Source: Leishmania martiniquensis
Lineage: Eukaryota; Euglenozoa; Kinetoplastea; Trypanosomatida; Trypanosomatidae
DNA: 64,000 nucleotides
Assembly (NCBI RefSeq): GCF_017916325.1
Contig: NC_090161.1
Location: 1 to 64,000, forward strand
Reading direction: 5' to 3'
Each line of letters opens with the position of its first letter. Position 1 is the stretch's first letter. A model generated the notes under the pieces. It saw only the letters and a list, made by a program, of their open reading frames with translations. It did no database searches and had not been told where the DNA came from. Of the stretch, positions 1 through 11,196 are shown piece by piece. The translations under genes and the position numbers were made by a program.

Positions 1-50
1 AAAAAGGTACCAAAAAACATCGTCGTGGAGTAGTAAACAAGCACTCCTAA
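1..50. other. Non-telomeric sequence at the extreme end
   Basis: The first ~50 bases are not telomeric and lie outside the telomere repeats, where a chromosome should already have ended. I recognise no gene or element in them. They may be read-end noise, an assembly artefact or a joined fragment. Seen directly: an A-rich start containing a GGTACC, then the first CCCTAA units from about base 55. Confidence 0.5.
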
Positions 51-480
51 CTCCAACCCTAACCCTAACCCTAACCCTAACTTAACCTTAACCTGACCTG
101 ACCCTGACTTTAGACTTGAATTTGGACTCTAACTTTAAATTTTGACCTTAAATTTTGACTTCAAATTTTTAAATTTTTAATTTCAATTTTAAATTTAATT
201 TGGACTTAATTTAATTCGACTGACCCTAATTTAATTTGACTTAATTTAACCCAATCTTATTTAATTTTAACTTGACTTATCTCTGACGGCACCTAAATTT
301 TAAACTTTGTAAATTTTAAATTTGACTTGACTTGACTTCACCCTGGACTCTGACTTGAATTCTTAATTTGGACTTGACTTAATCTTGATCCTTGATTTTA
401 ATTTGAATTCCACCCCAACTCCGAACCTTTTAAACTCCTAACTCAAAACCTTAACCTTTTTAACCCTAACTCCTAACTCC
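51..480. repeat. Degenerate AT-rich telomere-like sequence
   Basis: A few canonical CCCTAA units (about 55-85) pass into a drifting, AT-rich series such as CTTAACC, CTGACC and TTTGACTT up to about 440, then return to mixed CCCTAA and CTCCTAA units. The six- to seven-base rhythm is partly kept, so this looks like decayed or mis-read telomere repeat. It lies distal to the clean array, an unexpected position for decayed repeats, which favours sequencing or consensus error at the contig end. Confidence 0.6.
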
Positions 481-3400
481 TAACCCTAACCCTAACTCCT
501 ACCCTAACTCCTAACTCCTAACTCCTAACCCTAACCCCACCAATCCCTAACCCTAACTCCTAACCCTTAACCCTAACCCTAACCCTTAACCCTTAACCCT
601 TAACCCTTAACCCTTAACCCTTAACCCTTAACCCTTAACCCTTAACCCTTAACCCTAACCCTTAACCCTTAACCCTTAACCCTTAACCCTTAACCCTTAA
701 CCCTAACCCTTAACCCTTAACCCTTAACCCTTAACCCTTAACCCTTAACCCTTAACCCTTAACCCTTAACCCTTAACCCTTAACCCTTAACCCTTAACCC
801 TTAACCCTTAACCCTTAACCCTTAACCCTTAACCCTTAACCCTTAACCCTTAACCCTTAACCCTTAACCCTTAACCCTTAACCCTTAACCCTTAACCCTA
901 ACCCTTAACCCTTAACCCTTAACCCTTAACCCTTAACCCTTAACCCTTAACCCTTAACCCTTAACCCTTAACCCTTAACCCTTAACCCTTAACCCTTAAC
1001 CCTTAACCCTTAACCCTTAACCCTTAACCCTTAACCCTTAACCCTTAACCCTTAACCCTTAACCCTTAACCCTTAACCCTTAACCCTTAACCCTTAACCC
1101 TTAACCCTTAACCCTTAACCCTTAACCCTTAACCCTTAACCCTTAACCCTTAACCCTTAACCCTTAACCCTTAACCCTTAACCCTTAACCCTTAACCCTT
1201 AACCCTTAACCCTTAACCCTTAACCCTTAACCCTTAACCCTTAACCCTTAACCCTTAACCCTTAACCCTTAACCCTTAACCCTTAACCCTTAACCCTTAA
1301 CCCTTAACCCTTAACCCTTAACCCTTAACCCTTAACCCTTAACCCTTAACCCTTAACCCTTAACCCTTAACCCTTAACCCTTAACCCTTAACCCTTAACC
1401 CTTAACCCTAACCCTTAACCCTTAACCCTTAACCCTTAACCCTTAACCCTTAACCCTTAACCCTTAACCCTTAACCCTTAACCCTAACCCTTAACCCTTA
1501 ACCCTTAACCCTTAACCCTTAACCCTTAACCCTTAACCCTTAACCCTTAACCCTTAACCCTTAACCCTTAACCCTTAACCCTTAACCCTTAACCCTTAAC
1601 CCTTAACCCTTAACCCTTAACCCTTAACCCTTAACCCTTAACCCTTAACCCTTAACCCTTAACCCTTAACCCTTAACCCTTAACCCTTAACCCTTAACCC
1701 TTAACCCTTAACCCTAACCCTTAACCCTTAACCCTTAACCCTTAACCCTTAACCCTTAACCCTTAACCCTTAACCCTTAACCCTTAACCCTTAACCCTTA
1801 ACCCTTAACCCTTAACCCTTAACCCTTAACCCTTAACCCTTAACCCTTAACCCTTAACCCTTAACCCTTAACCCTTAACCCTTAACCCTTAACCCTTAAC
1901 CCTTAACCCTTAACCCTTAACCCTTAACCCTTAACCCTTAACCCTTAACCCTTAACCCTTAACCCTTAACCCTTAACCCTTAACCCTTAACCCTTAACCC
2001 TTAACCCTTAACCCTTAACCCTTAACCCTTAACCCTTAACCCTTAACCCTTAACCCTTAACCCTTAACCCTTAACCCTTAACCCTTAACCCTTAACCCTT
2101 AACCCTTAACCCTTAACCCTTAACCCTTAACCCTTAACCCTTAACCCTTAACCCTTAACCCTTAACCCTTAACCCTTAACCCTTAACCCTTAACCCTTAA
2201 CCCTTAACCCTTAACCCTTAACCCTTAACCCTTAACCCTTAACCCTTAACCCTTAACCCTTAACCCTTAACCCTTAACCCTTAACCCTTAACCCTTAACC
2301 CTTAACCCTTAACCCTTAACCCTTAACCCTTAACCCTTAACCCTTAACCCTTAACCCTTAACCCTTAACCCTTAACCCTTAACCCTTAACCCTTAACCCT
2401 TAACCCTTAACCCTTAACCCTTAACCCTTAACCCTTAACCCTTAACCCTTAACCCTTAACCCTTAACCCTTAACCCTTAACCCTTAACCCTTAACCCTTA
2501 ACCCTTAACCCTTAACCCTTAACCCTTAACCCTTAACCCTTAACCCTTAACCCTTAACCCTTAACCCTTAACCCTTAACCCTTAACCCTTAACCCTTAAC
2601 CCTTAACCCTTAACCCTTAACCCTTAACCCTTAACCCTTAACCCTTAACCCTTAACCCTTAACCCTTAACCCTTAACCCTTAACCCTTAACCCTTAACCC
2701 TTAACCCTTAACCCTTAACCCTTAACCCTTAACCCTTAACCCTTAACCCTTAACCCTTAACCCTTAACCCTTAACCCTTAACCCTTAACCCTTAACCCTT
2801 AACCCTTAACCCTTAACCCTTAACCCTTAACCCTTAACCCTTAACCCTTAACCCTTAACCCTAACCCTAACCCTTAACCCTTAACCCTTAACCCTTAACC
2901 CTTAACCCTTAACCCTTAACCCTTAACCCTTAACCCTTAACCCTTAACCCTTAACCCTTAACCCTTAACCCTTAACCCTTAACCCTTAACCCTTAACCCT
3001 TAACCCTTAACCCTTAACCCTTAACCCTTAACCCTTAACCCTTAACCCTTAACCCTTAACCCTTAACCCTTAACCCTTAACCCTTAACCCTTAACCCTTA
3101 ACCCTAACCCTAACCCTTAACCCTTAACCCTTAACCCTTAACCCTTAACCCTTAACCCTTAACCCTTAACCCTTAACCCTTAACCCTTAACCCTTAACCC
3201 TTAACCCTTAACCCTTAACCCTTAACCCTTAACCCTTAACCCTTAACCCTTAACCCTTAACCCTTAACCCTTAACCCTTAACCCTTAACCCTTAACCCTT
3301 AACCCTTAACCCTTAACCCTTAACCCTTAACCCTTAACCCTTAACCCTTAACCCTTAACCCTTAACCCTTAACCCTTAACCCTTAACCCTTAACCCTTAA

Positions 3401-3698
3401 CCCTTAACCCTTAACCCTTAACCCTTAACCCTTAACCCTTAACCCTTAACCCTTAACCCTTAACCCTTAACCCTTAACCCTTAACCCTTAACCCTTAACC
3501 CTTAACCCTTAACCCTTAACCCTTAACCCTTAACCCTTAACCCTTAACCCTTAACCCTTAACCCTTAACCCTTAACCCTTAACCCTTAACCCTTAACCCT
3601 TAACCCTTAACCCTTAACCCTTAACCCTTAACCCTTAACCCTTAACCCTTAACCCTTAACCCTTAACCCTTAACCCTTAACCCTTAACCCTTAACCCT
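481..3698. repeat. Telomere array, mainly 7-bp CCCTTAA units
   Basis: About 3.2 kb of tandem repeats with the C-rich strand on top, the correct orientation for a left chromosome end. Nearly all units are CCCTTAA (TTAAGGG on the other strand), roughly 440 copies. Scattered canonical 6-bp CCCTAA units occur near 655, 705, 897, 1407, 1488, 1713, 2865 and 3107. Trypanosomatid telomeres are normally TTAGGG, so the 7-bp unit is unusual. The array ends abruptly at CCCTAG (3693-3698) against unique subtelomeric DNA. Confidence 0.95.
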
Positions 3699-6600
3699 AG
3701 CACACCAAGGTGTAGTTTTCACGTGAACGCTGGGACGGAAGCTCTTGACCGGAGAAAGGCAATTATGGACGATGAGCAAAGGTGGATGAACATTCTTGGG
3801 TCAGTAGAGCCACGTATTGGCATAGTCCTTAGGGTCATTCTGTTTTAAAGCTTCACATGTCTCCGACGTGCTTCTTTTGCAGTGGCCTCCTTTTCAGCCC
3901 GTGGCTCAAGAGACATGGGCTACGTTAGCCAGTTGCATAGGCATTTCGTTGCGTTGTACTGACGGAGACGTTGCTCAGCAGCGGAAGCGGTGGGTACAAG
4001 TGGCCGGTACTTCTTCGCCAGCGCTAGCAGGTCAGAGGAGCTATCGATACGAAAAAAAAAAACAGAGACTGAGGAGAGCGCTCGCTTCTCTGGCGCCCAC
4101 AGGTTGGCGTCAGCACCGCTCAGACAGAGAAGGCCTACAACACCCATTAAAGGCTACATATCTGTTAGGATGCGCAGGGATTTACTCCCACTGGTTGCAA
4201 GAGTGCCAGAAAGCCGCTCATGAAGACTGTATTGTCCCCAAGGGTCGTGACGCGAACGAGGTGCGACGCTAGAGGGCGCTGTGAGCCGTCCTGTGAATCT
4301 GGACATCACCGAACGTCCAGAGACGCCATCCTCAAGCATGTGTGGAGAATACACGTTGAGCACCCCGCGGAGAGGCCATCTCGATCGTGCCATGTGTGAG
4401 GGTGCGTTGCTGCTGAGAAGATTCAGGGAGCTCAGCAAACGTGGTGGGAGGCACCGCGTGTGACTCGAAACAGAGACGAAGCCCGACATAGTACCGCGAA
4501 GCAGAACGAGAGGCATGCAGGGACGACAATGGAGGTGCTTTAGCGAGTAGGAATACATGGTGATGGCACTGGGAATGGTGGCCGTACACGATGCATTGTC
4601 GGTTCCACATCTTCGGTGCTTCTGACGTGCGCACATTCGCTCAGTCTGCAGCAAGGCACCTTGAATGTGACGAGTCAGGGTGGATGTCTCGAGCTGCAGA
4701 CTCCGTGGCGACTATTGAAGTTGGTGTTCTGCAGGAGGGGAAGGTCAGGGGCCGGCGTTTCCCCGCTGAACACAGCATAGGGCGCCTCTCCATGCTCCAA
4801 CGGTTCTCGGAAAAGGCTCTCCATTCACTGAGGAGGGATCGTGGAGGTAGATTCCTTGAAAAGAGCAGCTACCGCATGCTCGTCCCCCGCATGGAAGTGA
4901 GCAAGGCAACGCACACGACCTCTCCGCGAAAGAGTGCTTGGCAAACGCAGCCAAGCACGCCATGATGCCATCGAATCTCGGTGAAAACACTTCCTGGCAT
5001 CTGCGGATGTCGCCGATGAAGCGCACACCACTGTACGAAGCGGCAGCGTTGCGTTAATGAAGCACACCTGCAAAGGCTGCAAAACAACTTGACTCTGCGC
5101 ACCTTCTCACGATGGAAGTGGTTGTGTGCGGTCCTTTACTGTGTCCATCGAAGCAGGAGGAGCTCCTGTGCGCAACACAGACAGTCAACAGAGGCGGCCT
5201 TCACACGAGTGGGACATGAACGGAGTAGCATCTGTTGTCGCCAAAAACCTCGAATTCGCAGCAAGGTAAGAGGGCGTGGGGCAGGCACCGAGTGCCTCCG
5301 TCGAGCGCTGGCAACGTTTCTGTGTCCTTACGGCAGTGAACCGGGCTGCAGCATACCAGCTGCACAAGACGGTGTAGCAGGCAGGCGGAGCTTACGTTGA
5401 CGTACAACACAAGCGCATAGTTGATGAGCTCATGCAAGGTGCTCTCGGCGGCGACTTTTACATTGATTGTCAGGAGCACATGAAACGCGTTCAGGAGCGT
5501 AGGGGTCATCAGTCGTCGCCAACGGAAGAGCGTTGCCACTTTCGTGGGAGATGGGCGCCTTTCCAACTCCCCGAAGCAAAGCACGCTGTCACGATCGCAG
5601 CGAGTGTCTTCCCGAAAAGGCATATGTGCGAGCACAGTCGAAGAACGCAGGCCCTCACAGAATGCTAAGTCCATATGCTGCTCCCTCCGTGTATGTCGAA
5701 GCTGCTTGCTGTAGACAGGCAACCGCCATTAGCAGGCGGCAAGAACATGCTCCCTGGCCCCTTAGTCGCAAGAGGCAAGGGTGGTCCCTTTTTGGATGGT
5801 GACGGGCAGAATGGGCCGCCATATAAGACGACCTCATGCCGTACGTTGACTTCTTCACCGGGCACAAGCATACTCAGCTGACCAGCCGGAAAATCAGTCC
5901 TGCCTAACGTCATCGGCACCGTTACCAGTTGTGACGGTGCTCCGTTGAGTGATCATTCAGGTCACAGACGTGGAGGCGCTCACATCACAAGGAGAACAGC
6001 TCCTTCGAAGGCGTTAGCACCGCCCCGAACGCGCATCTAGCGACGCGCACGCAGCTCCACAGGAGACCAGGCCACAGCTAGTTCTCAAAGAGGGAGCACG
6101 TTAACGTAGCCACCATCAAGTGGAAGTACCTCCTTCTATCTTCATCGGTACTCGGACGAGTGTGTGGCAGTACATCATGGGCACTCATTTCGGAGATTTA
6201 CTCTTGTGTCTCATGTCCACTAACGAAGCGCAGCGATGCAGATCGTTTCCTCCGAAGGTGTCGACAGGTGTAAAGAGACTAGGGTTCTCGGTGTCGAGGG
6301 AGCAGTACAGTAGCGCTGGTACAAACCATAGAGTTCCCGGTCACTTGCGTCTCAACCGCATGTGTACAATCAGAAGGTAGCGAAGCTGATGGAGGAGAGG
6401 ACTGTAGGGTGGGTAGTCACGAGAAGAGCTCACTACTGAAATCATGTGTAGAGGCGGCTGCTAGAGAGGTAGAGAGATGCTCTCAACGCCGGTTGGGCAG
6501 CCCTGTCACGAGACTATCCTGGCTTGCATGACTGTTGGACTGCGACAAGGCGAAGGGAAGTTTCCTCAACAATCAGGAACGCAGTAGCGCCACTCACCGC

Positions 6601-8534
6601 AACGATAGAGGCAGTTCTACGATGCACCTTTTCAATTTGCTTGGTATGGAATAGAATGAATGAGGTTAGCATAGAAAAATACGGGTGCGCCCAGGGGACC
6701 TATCAGGGCCCTTTTCACGTGCCTAAGGGACTGAAGAGCGTATCGATTCACACATGTGGCAAGTAAGGCGGGGACGCGTTTCGGGGGAGAAGCACAGAGG
6801 ACCTGAGAGGTATGCGCCTTCTGACGGATACCTTCATTTCTTCTCGTTTTTTCCCCTGTAGCTTACGGTGCGAGGCCTAAAGAGAAAGAAAGGAAGTGGT
6901 GACAGCCAGCCTTCCGTGAAGCGACCTTTGAGCTTGGGGTTCTGCAAACGAGCGTGCCCCTTCAGGGACTACGTAGTGGAAAGCCCATAATGCCATAGCA
7001 GGCACTCTTGCTCAACAATGTACAGTGGTCGGTGTGGCTTCAGACAACTGCACTATTGTGAAAGAAGCAGCGAACGTTAAGTGTTTCCTTTCCATCAGCC
7101 ACAGTGCGCACGGCCCACTATGACAGGAGGTTGTGAAACGAAAAACACAGAAGCATCTGAATCACATTCTTCGCCTGCACGTGAAGACGAACTCGTCAGC
7201 AAGCGAGAACCCTTAAAGAAGTCCGCGCACACTCTTATTCTTTGAGCACTCTGAAGGTGCCAGATGAAAATCTAACCACTCTTGCAAAACTACGTGACGC
7301 GGAGCGGCTTCATCGGACGGCGCTGCTCCTCCACACAGACGCAAAAGCAGTTCAGTACAACAGGTACGAAGAAATACACTCATACTGCATTTAGCACGGA
7401 CGATAGTATCAACGACGCAACAGAAAACGTTCAAGAGAAGTCGAACTCAATCTCAGCATGTCGCTCCAGAGCGAGGGCAGTGGCGGCACCGTTGGCACCG
7501 ACAGCTGCAGCACACCTGCCTCGGTGGTAGAAGACGAAGGCCCAAGTCGGGTGCGCGAGAACGCGGTGCGCACCGTCTAATCGAACCATCCGTCTAGCCA
7601 GCTCTGCGCTGTCCTTCCCTCCCTCTTCTCCGCACACCACCCACGCAAACAGCGCCACGTTGGCCCGCGCGAAGCAGTAGTCGTTCATTCAAACCCCGTC
7701 GCGCCCACATGGGACCCCCCTGCACACACACACACAAACACGCAGCAGAATGCATGTGAGCGAACCGTAGCCAGCTCGCTCGTCAGCCTCGTGCCAGGAG
7801 TCTCGAAAGCCCCACCACATGGCCTGCATGTGATAAATCTTCTGCCGCCGACAGCCCAGCATTCACCCACTGGGTGTGGAGACTGCCTGCAAACAATATC
7901 AGAGGATCGGAGAGTCTTTCTCGCGCTTTGTTCTGAGACCACTTGTTCCGCAGTCCTCATGGGGCCTCTTTACTGGACAGCTGCTGCGTGCCACATGTCG
8001 GATTCACGCTCACTACTGTGCTTAATGGTCTGCATTGTCTTTGCACCCTTCCAAACTCAGCATCTCTGCTCGTCGGGTCTTCAAGAATGCGAGACTTCAA
8101 GGGCACAGAAATAGTCGTCAGAAGTCGGCACGCGTGCGCCAAACAGCCATGAAACGTATCTCGGGAGCCATGTGATGTAACCAAAGTATGTCCGAAAAAA
8201 CATATTCGGTGACCTTGTCAACCACGTCGACGAGGTCTGGCCCGTTGCGAGACAGTACCACATGAGCCGTTTGCATCGTGAGAGCTAAGAGGTGTCCGTG
8301 TAACTGCAAAAGGTCCGAAACCGTCTCATAAGCGGGCAGGAAACAAACATCTTGGTGTTCGTATAGGGTTGGCGCTGGACCCTTGAAACGCGGGCAAATG
8401 GGACAGCGTGCACAGCGGCAGCAGATGCCCTTCATCACACACACGTCGTGGGCGTGCGGCGAGAGATGAAAACGTAGTATGAAAACAAAGATAGAGAAAG
8501 GGCGGGAAGCGCCTCTCGAGCGGGTGAGAGCACT
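3699..8534. other. Gene-free subtelomere
   Basis: About 4.8 kb between the telomere array and the first convincing gene. Open frames here are short, overlap on both strands and show no motif I recognise. Part of the region (7452-7825) is the dispersed repeat listed separately. I could not identify the Leishmania conserved telomere-associated boxes, or a TATE or SLACS element, by eye, although decayed mobile-element remnants cannot be excluded. The left part may also hold the 3' UTR of the last gene (ending at 8535). Confidence 0.6.
7452..7825. repeat. 374-bp dispersed repeat, copy A
   Basis: This stretch matches 18236-18609 with one mismatch seen (G at 7683, A at 18467) and no indels, in the same orientation. 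Both ends are sharp. On the minus strand it holds a CA/TG microsatellite, an AG, an ATG at 7688 and about 79 open codons that stay open until the repeat boundary. On the plus strand it holds a 40-codon open frame (7458-7580). It therefore looks like a cut-out gene end or a small mobile fragment. No terminal inverted repeats, A-tail or target-site duplication are evident. Family not recognised. Confidence 0.9.
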
Positions 8535-9620
8535 TCATTTGCTAACCTTTTCTGCAGTAGTCTCTCTCTCATCACTGGCAAGGATGGACAGGTGGGCGGC
8601 GATTTGCTTTGAGAGCGCCAAAAAAATGGCCCACAGGGACACATTTCGTTCTATGGGCTGCGAGCTAGGCAGAGGAGGTTGACGCAGTTCCACTCGCACC
8701 GCGTTGGCCCTTTGCACGACATGTGGTCCCTTCTCCTGTACCTTGACAATATGCAGCTCCGCTTCGGTGCCAGCGAGCTTGAGGATATGCCGCTCCTCGA
8801 GTCGCACATACATGTCGGAAAGCTTCCTATTTGGGGAGGTGACGACAACTTCTCCGTCCTCGTAGCGCACCTGGAGAGTTTCTCGCCTGCCGAACGCCAT
8901 CATCGTTTTCCCACTCACCTGAAGACGAAAGAGTGTGTAGTCGGCTTTGTCTACTCCATCGACCTGCGGGAGGACAAAGACGTCTGTGGAGATTCGCTTC
9001 TCGTCATAGTAACCCTGTGCCTCGAATGGCTTCTCATCAAGCACACCCTCCAACGTTGGGGCACTCCGCTCGTACATGATGGTGTCGCCGCGAGAGCCTT
9101 GCTTGTAGCTCAGCCGAATCAAATGGATCACCTCCGTGCTCACAGTCCTCAATTTGCGAAGGAAGAAACTCTTGACGATGTCGATATCTGGAAAGGTTGC
9201 TGACACGAACGATGAGCGCTTCGGCCCGTTGAGATATTCGTCCACCAGCTTCTGCGAAATTTCCTCATCCGTCACAAAAAATCCACTTATATAGGGAAGC
9301 CCGTGATAGCCGTAAAAGTAAATGAGCTGCTTGCCGAACTGCGACTTCCATCGAACACCAGGTTGTAGTTTTTCGCTCTTGATGGTCTTCAATACATGTT
9401 GACCAATAACGGTCCTCGGATTAAGAGTTCTAACCCATGTTGCTGGATAAACATAATACAATAGGTTTCTACGCAGTCGAGCATCCTCAGGAAGGTCCCT
9501 GTAGCGGAGAAGCTTCACTGAGCAGATCCCCAAGAGATGGATAGCGGCAGTGTTGGGGTTAATGCAGGAGTTCCTCGCAGTAGGGCGCTTTTTTTTCCTG
9601 CTCGTAAACAAGTAACTCAT
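8535..9620 (-). CDS. Conserved hypothetical protein (361 aa)
   Basis: I do not recognise this protein. It starts MSYLF and has a basic KKKRP cluster near the N-terminus, an aromatic-rich middle segment (around YFYGYHGLPY) and a mixed alpha/beta-looking C-terminal half. No signal peptide or clear transmembrane helix is seen. The reading frame stays open upstream to 9833, but I chose the ATG at 9620 because a pyrimidine tract (9662-9673) followed by AG at 9644-9645 lies just upstream, placing the likely spliced-leader site inside the longer frame. This is the gene closest to the telomere and would be the last of the polycistron. Confidence 0.75.
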   Translation of the reverse strand: MSYLFTSRKKKRPTARNSCINPNTAAIHLLGICSVKLLRYRDLPEDARLRRNLLYYVYPATWVRTLNPRTVIGQHVLKTIKSEKLQPGVRWKSQFGKQLIYFYGYHGLPYISGFFVTDEEISQKLVDEYLNGPKRSSFVSATFPDIDIVKSFFLRKLRTVSTEVIHLIRLSYKQGSRGDTIMYERSAPTLEGVLDEKPFEAQGYYDEKRISTDVFVLPQVDGVDKADYTLFRLQVSGKTMMAFGRRETLQVRYEDGEVVVTSPNRKLSDMYVRLEERHILKLAGTEAELHIVKVQEKGPHVVQRANAVRVELRQPPLPSSQPIERNVSLWAIFLALSKQIAAHLSILASDERETTAEKVSK

Positions 9621-9643
9621 TTGTGGAAGGATGGGCGAAAGCG

Positions 9644-9673
9644 CTAGAACAGATGCACGACAAAAGAAAAAGG
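9644..9673 (-). promoter_or_regulatory. Probable spliced-leader trans-splice acceptor
   Basis: On the minus strand a pyrimidine run (CCTTTTTCTTTTG, 9661-9673) is followed by the first AG at 9644-9645, 24 bases upstream of the ATG at 9620. This is the usual layout of a trypanosomatid 3' splice site and is why the shorter start was chosen for the 361-aa gene. Confidence 0.55.
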
Positions 9674-10462
9674 CGCTCAAAAGAACGCGCGGGCTGCAGT
9701 GAGCTAGTGACTGTTCATCTCTTCCCGTCGCGCCGGCAAGCCGGAGAAGAAAGAAAGCAACGCGGCACAGCGAGCAAAACTCGCGTCCTCTCATAGAAGG
9801 AAACGTCCGAACGAAGAAACATAGCGAGGCCAAGGATTGCTAAGGAGGCATTACTCCTCTCGAGTGTTAGCGGCGCTTGCGCTCTGTGGCGAGCGAGGCC
9901 TCGAACCACCCCGAAAGAGAGGGTTATCCCAAAGAACGTGTCATGAGCGACTTGTTGTCAGTGAGGTCGTTTCATGGCGTGCATCTGTGGTTTTTGTCTG
10001 TGACGTGAGCGGTGCGGGAAGCCGTACTTGCATTCGCGATACTGCGTACACATAAGAAGGTGCCTAAACGACGCGCATCGAGAGACACTTATGCACCTTG
10101 CCGAGCGGAAAAGGCACTAAAGAGAGGCCAAGCAAACCAAAGCACCAAGACAGCGTTGCCAGTGTTTAAAGCTCCGCATTTACACACTTCTGCGCGCTTA
10201 TATTAGCGAGTCCTGCGGCAAGCGCGCGACTCAAACGGATACCGAACGGGACGCAGCCTTAGAATGTCAGGATTGAGCTAGACGCCCTCAATAGAGACTC
10301 TCCTGCTCAAGCAGGGCATCCGTGGGCGATGACGTATCGACGATCCCGGTCGTGGGCAAGCAATGTCAGCCCTTGGTCTTGTGTGTGTGTGTGTGTGAGG
10401 GAGGGGGGAGAGAACGAGTGGTGTCGTCGAGGCGCACTACATTGCCTAGCGAGGAACCACTG

Positions 10463-10738
10463 CTACGCGAAAGGATTCGAAATCACAGTTACGTCACCGG
10501 AAAGGACAAGATTTACGGGGCCACCGCGCACCACGCATGCCCCGATGGTGCGTATGTGTATGTTGCGACACCATAGCTCTGCATCGGCTAGAACCAAGTT
10601 CACGTTATTGTCAAACCCTTTTAATACGCCGTGCACTTCGTGGCCTTTTTGCGAGACCACGACTTTACGATCAAGGTACTTCTCTAGAGACAAAACACCC
10701 TCCTTTCTCTTGAGAATGTGTGCCGCCTCTGCAGACAT
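10463..10738 (-). CDS. LSm7-like Sm-fold protein (91 aa)
   Basis: A small Sm-fold protein, most like LSm7. Sm motif 1 is visible ([11 protein letters not shown], then [15 protein letters not shown]), with the typical G-F-D and N-L-V-L residues. Sm motif 2 is the [11 protein letters not shown] segment with the R-G pair. LSm7 belongs to the LSm2-8 ring that binds the 3' end of U6 snRNA; in trypanosomatids LSm rings also affect mRNA decay. The ATG at 10738 gives a family-sized protein. A pyrimidine-rich stretch with TGTGCAG at about 10836-10842 upstream fits a spliced-leader site. Assignment to LSm7 rather than another LSm rests on the ILKGFD/NLVL-type match. Confidence 0.85.
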   Translation of the reverse strand: MSAEAAHILKRKEGVLSLEKYLDRKVVVSQKGHEVHGVLKGFDNNVNLVLADAELWCRNIHIRTIGACVVRGGPVNLVLSGDVTVISNPFA

Positions 10739-11196
10739 CGTGTGTGCGTGGCTTGTGTTTTCTTTTTCAGTTCTCCGTGTTGATGCGTGCATGCACAGGA
10801 AGGCAAAGAGGTGCAGGGTGATTGCGCACGTTAGTCTGCACACGCAAAAAAAGCATTGAGAGATGGAGAGAAGAAGCGAGCGATGAGGGTTGGGCAGTCG
10901 ACATCCACAACGAAAACAAGCAGACGCATGCTGCGCAAGATAGCAGAGGATAGGAGTCTAAATGTGTGTGGCATTGTAGACAAGGTATTTCTGGGCAGCA
11001 GTGCGCCCCACGCAGCGTGTCGTCCATGCCAAAGAGTGAGACAGCTGCCGGAAAGTGGCCACAGGCATGAATCCCATCGGAAACGGTTCAGCGTGCTCAC
11101 TGCACCGCGCATTTAGATAGTTACGTGTTAGACGAAACCACCTCGTTACATCCGTGCACCCAGACACGCCGCCGCCTCACCCCTCGGGGCGTCCGC

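Noticed and set aside
481..3698. CRISPR-like array (regular direct repeats)
   Set aside because: Units are 7 bp, contiguous and without spacers, at a chromosome end; this is a telomere.
5201..5722. 173-codon minus-strand frame in the subtelomere, considered as a transposon remnant
   Set aside because: No recombinase or reverse-transcriptase motif could be identified.
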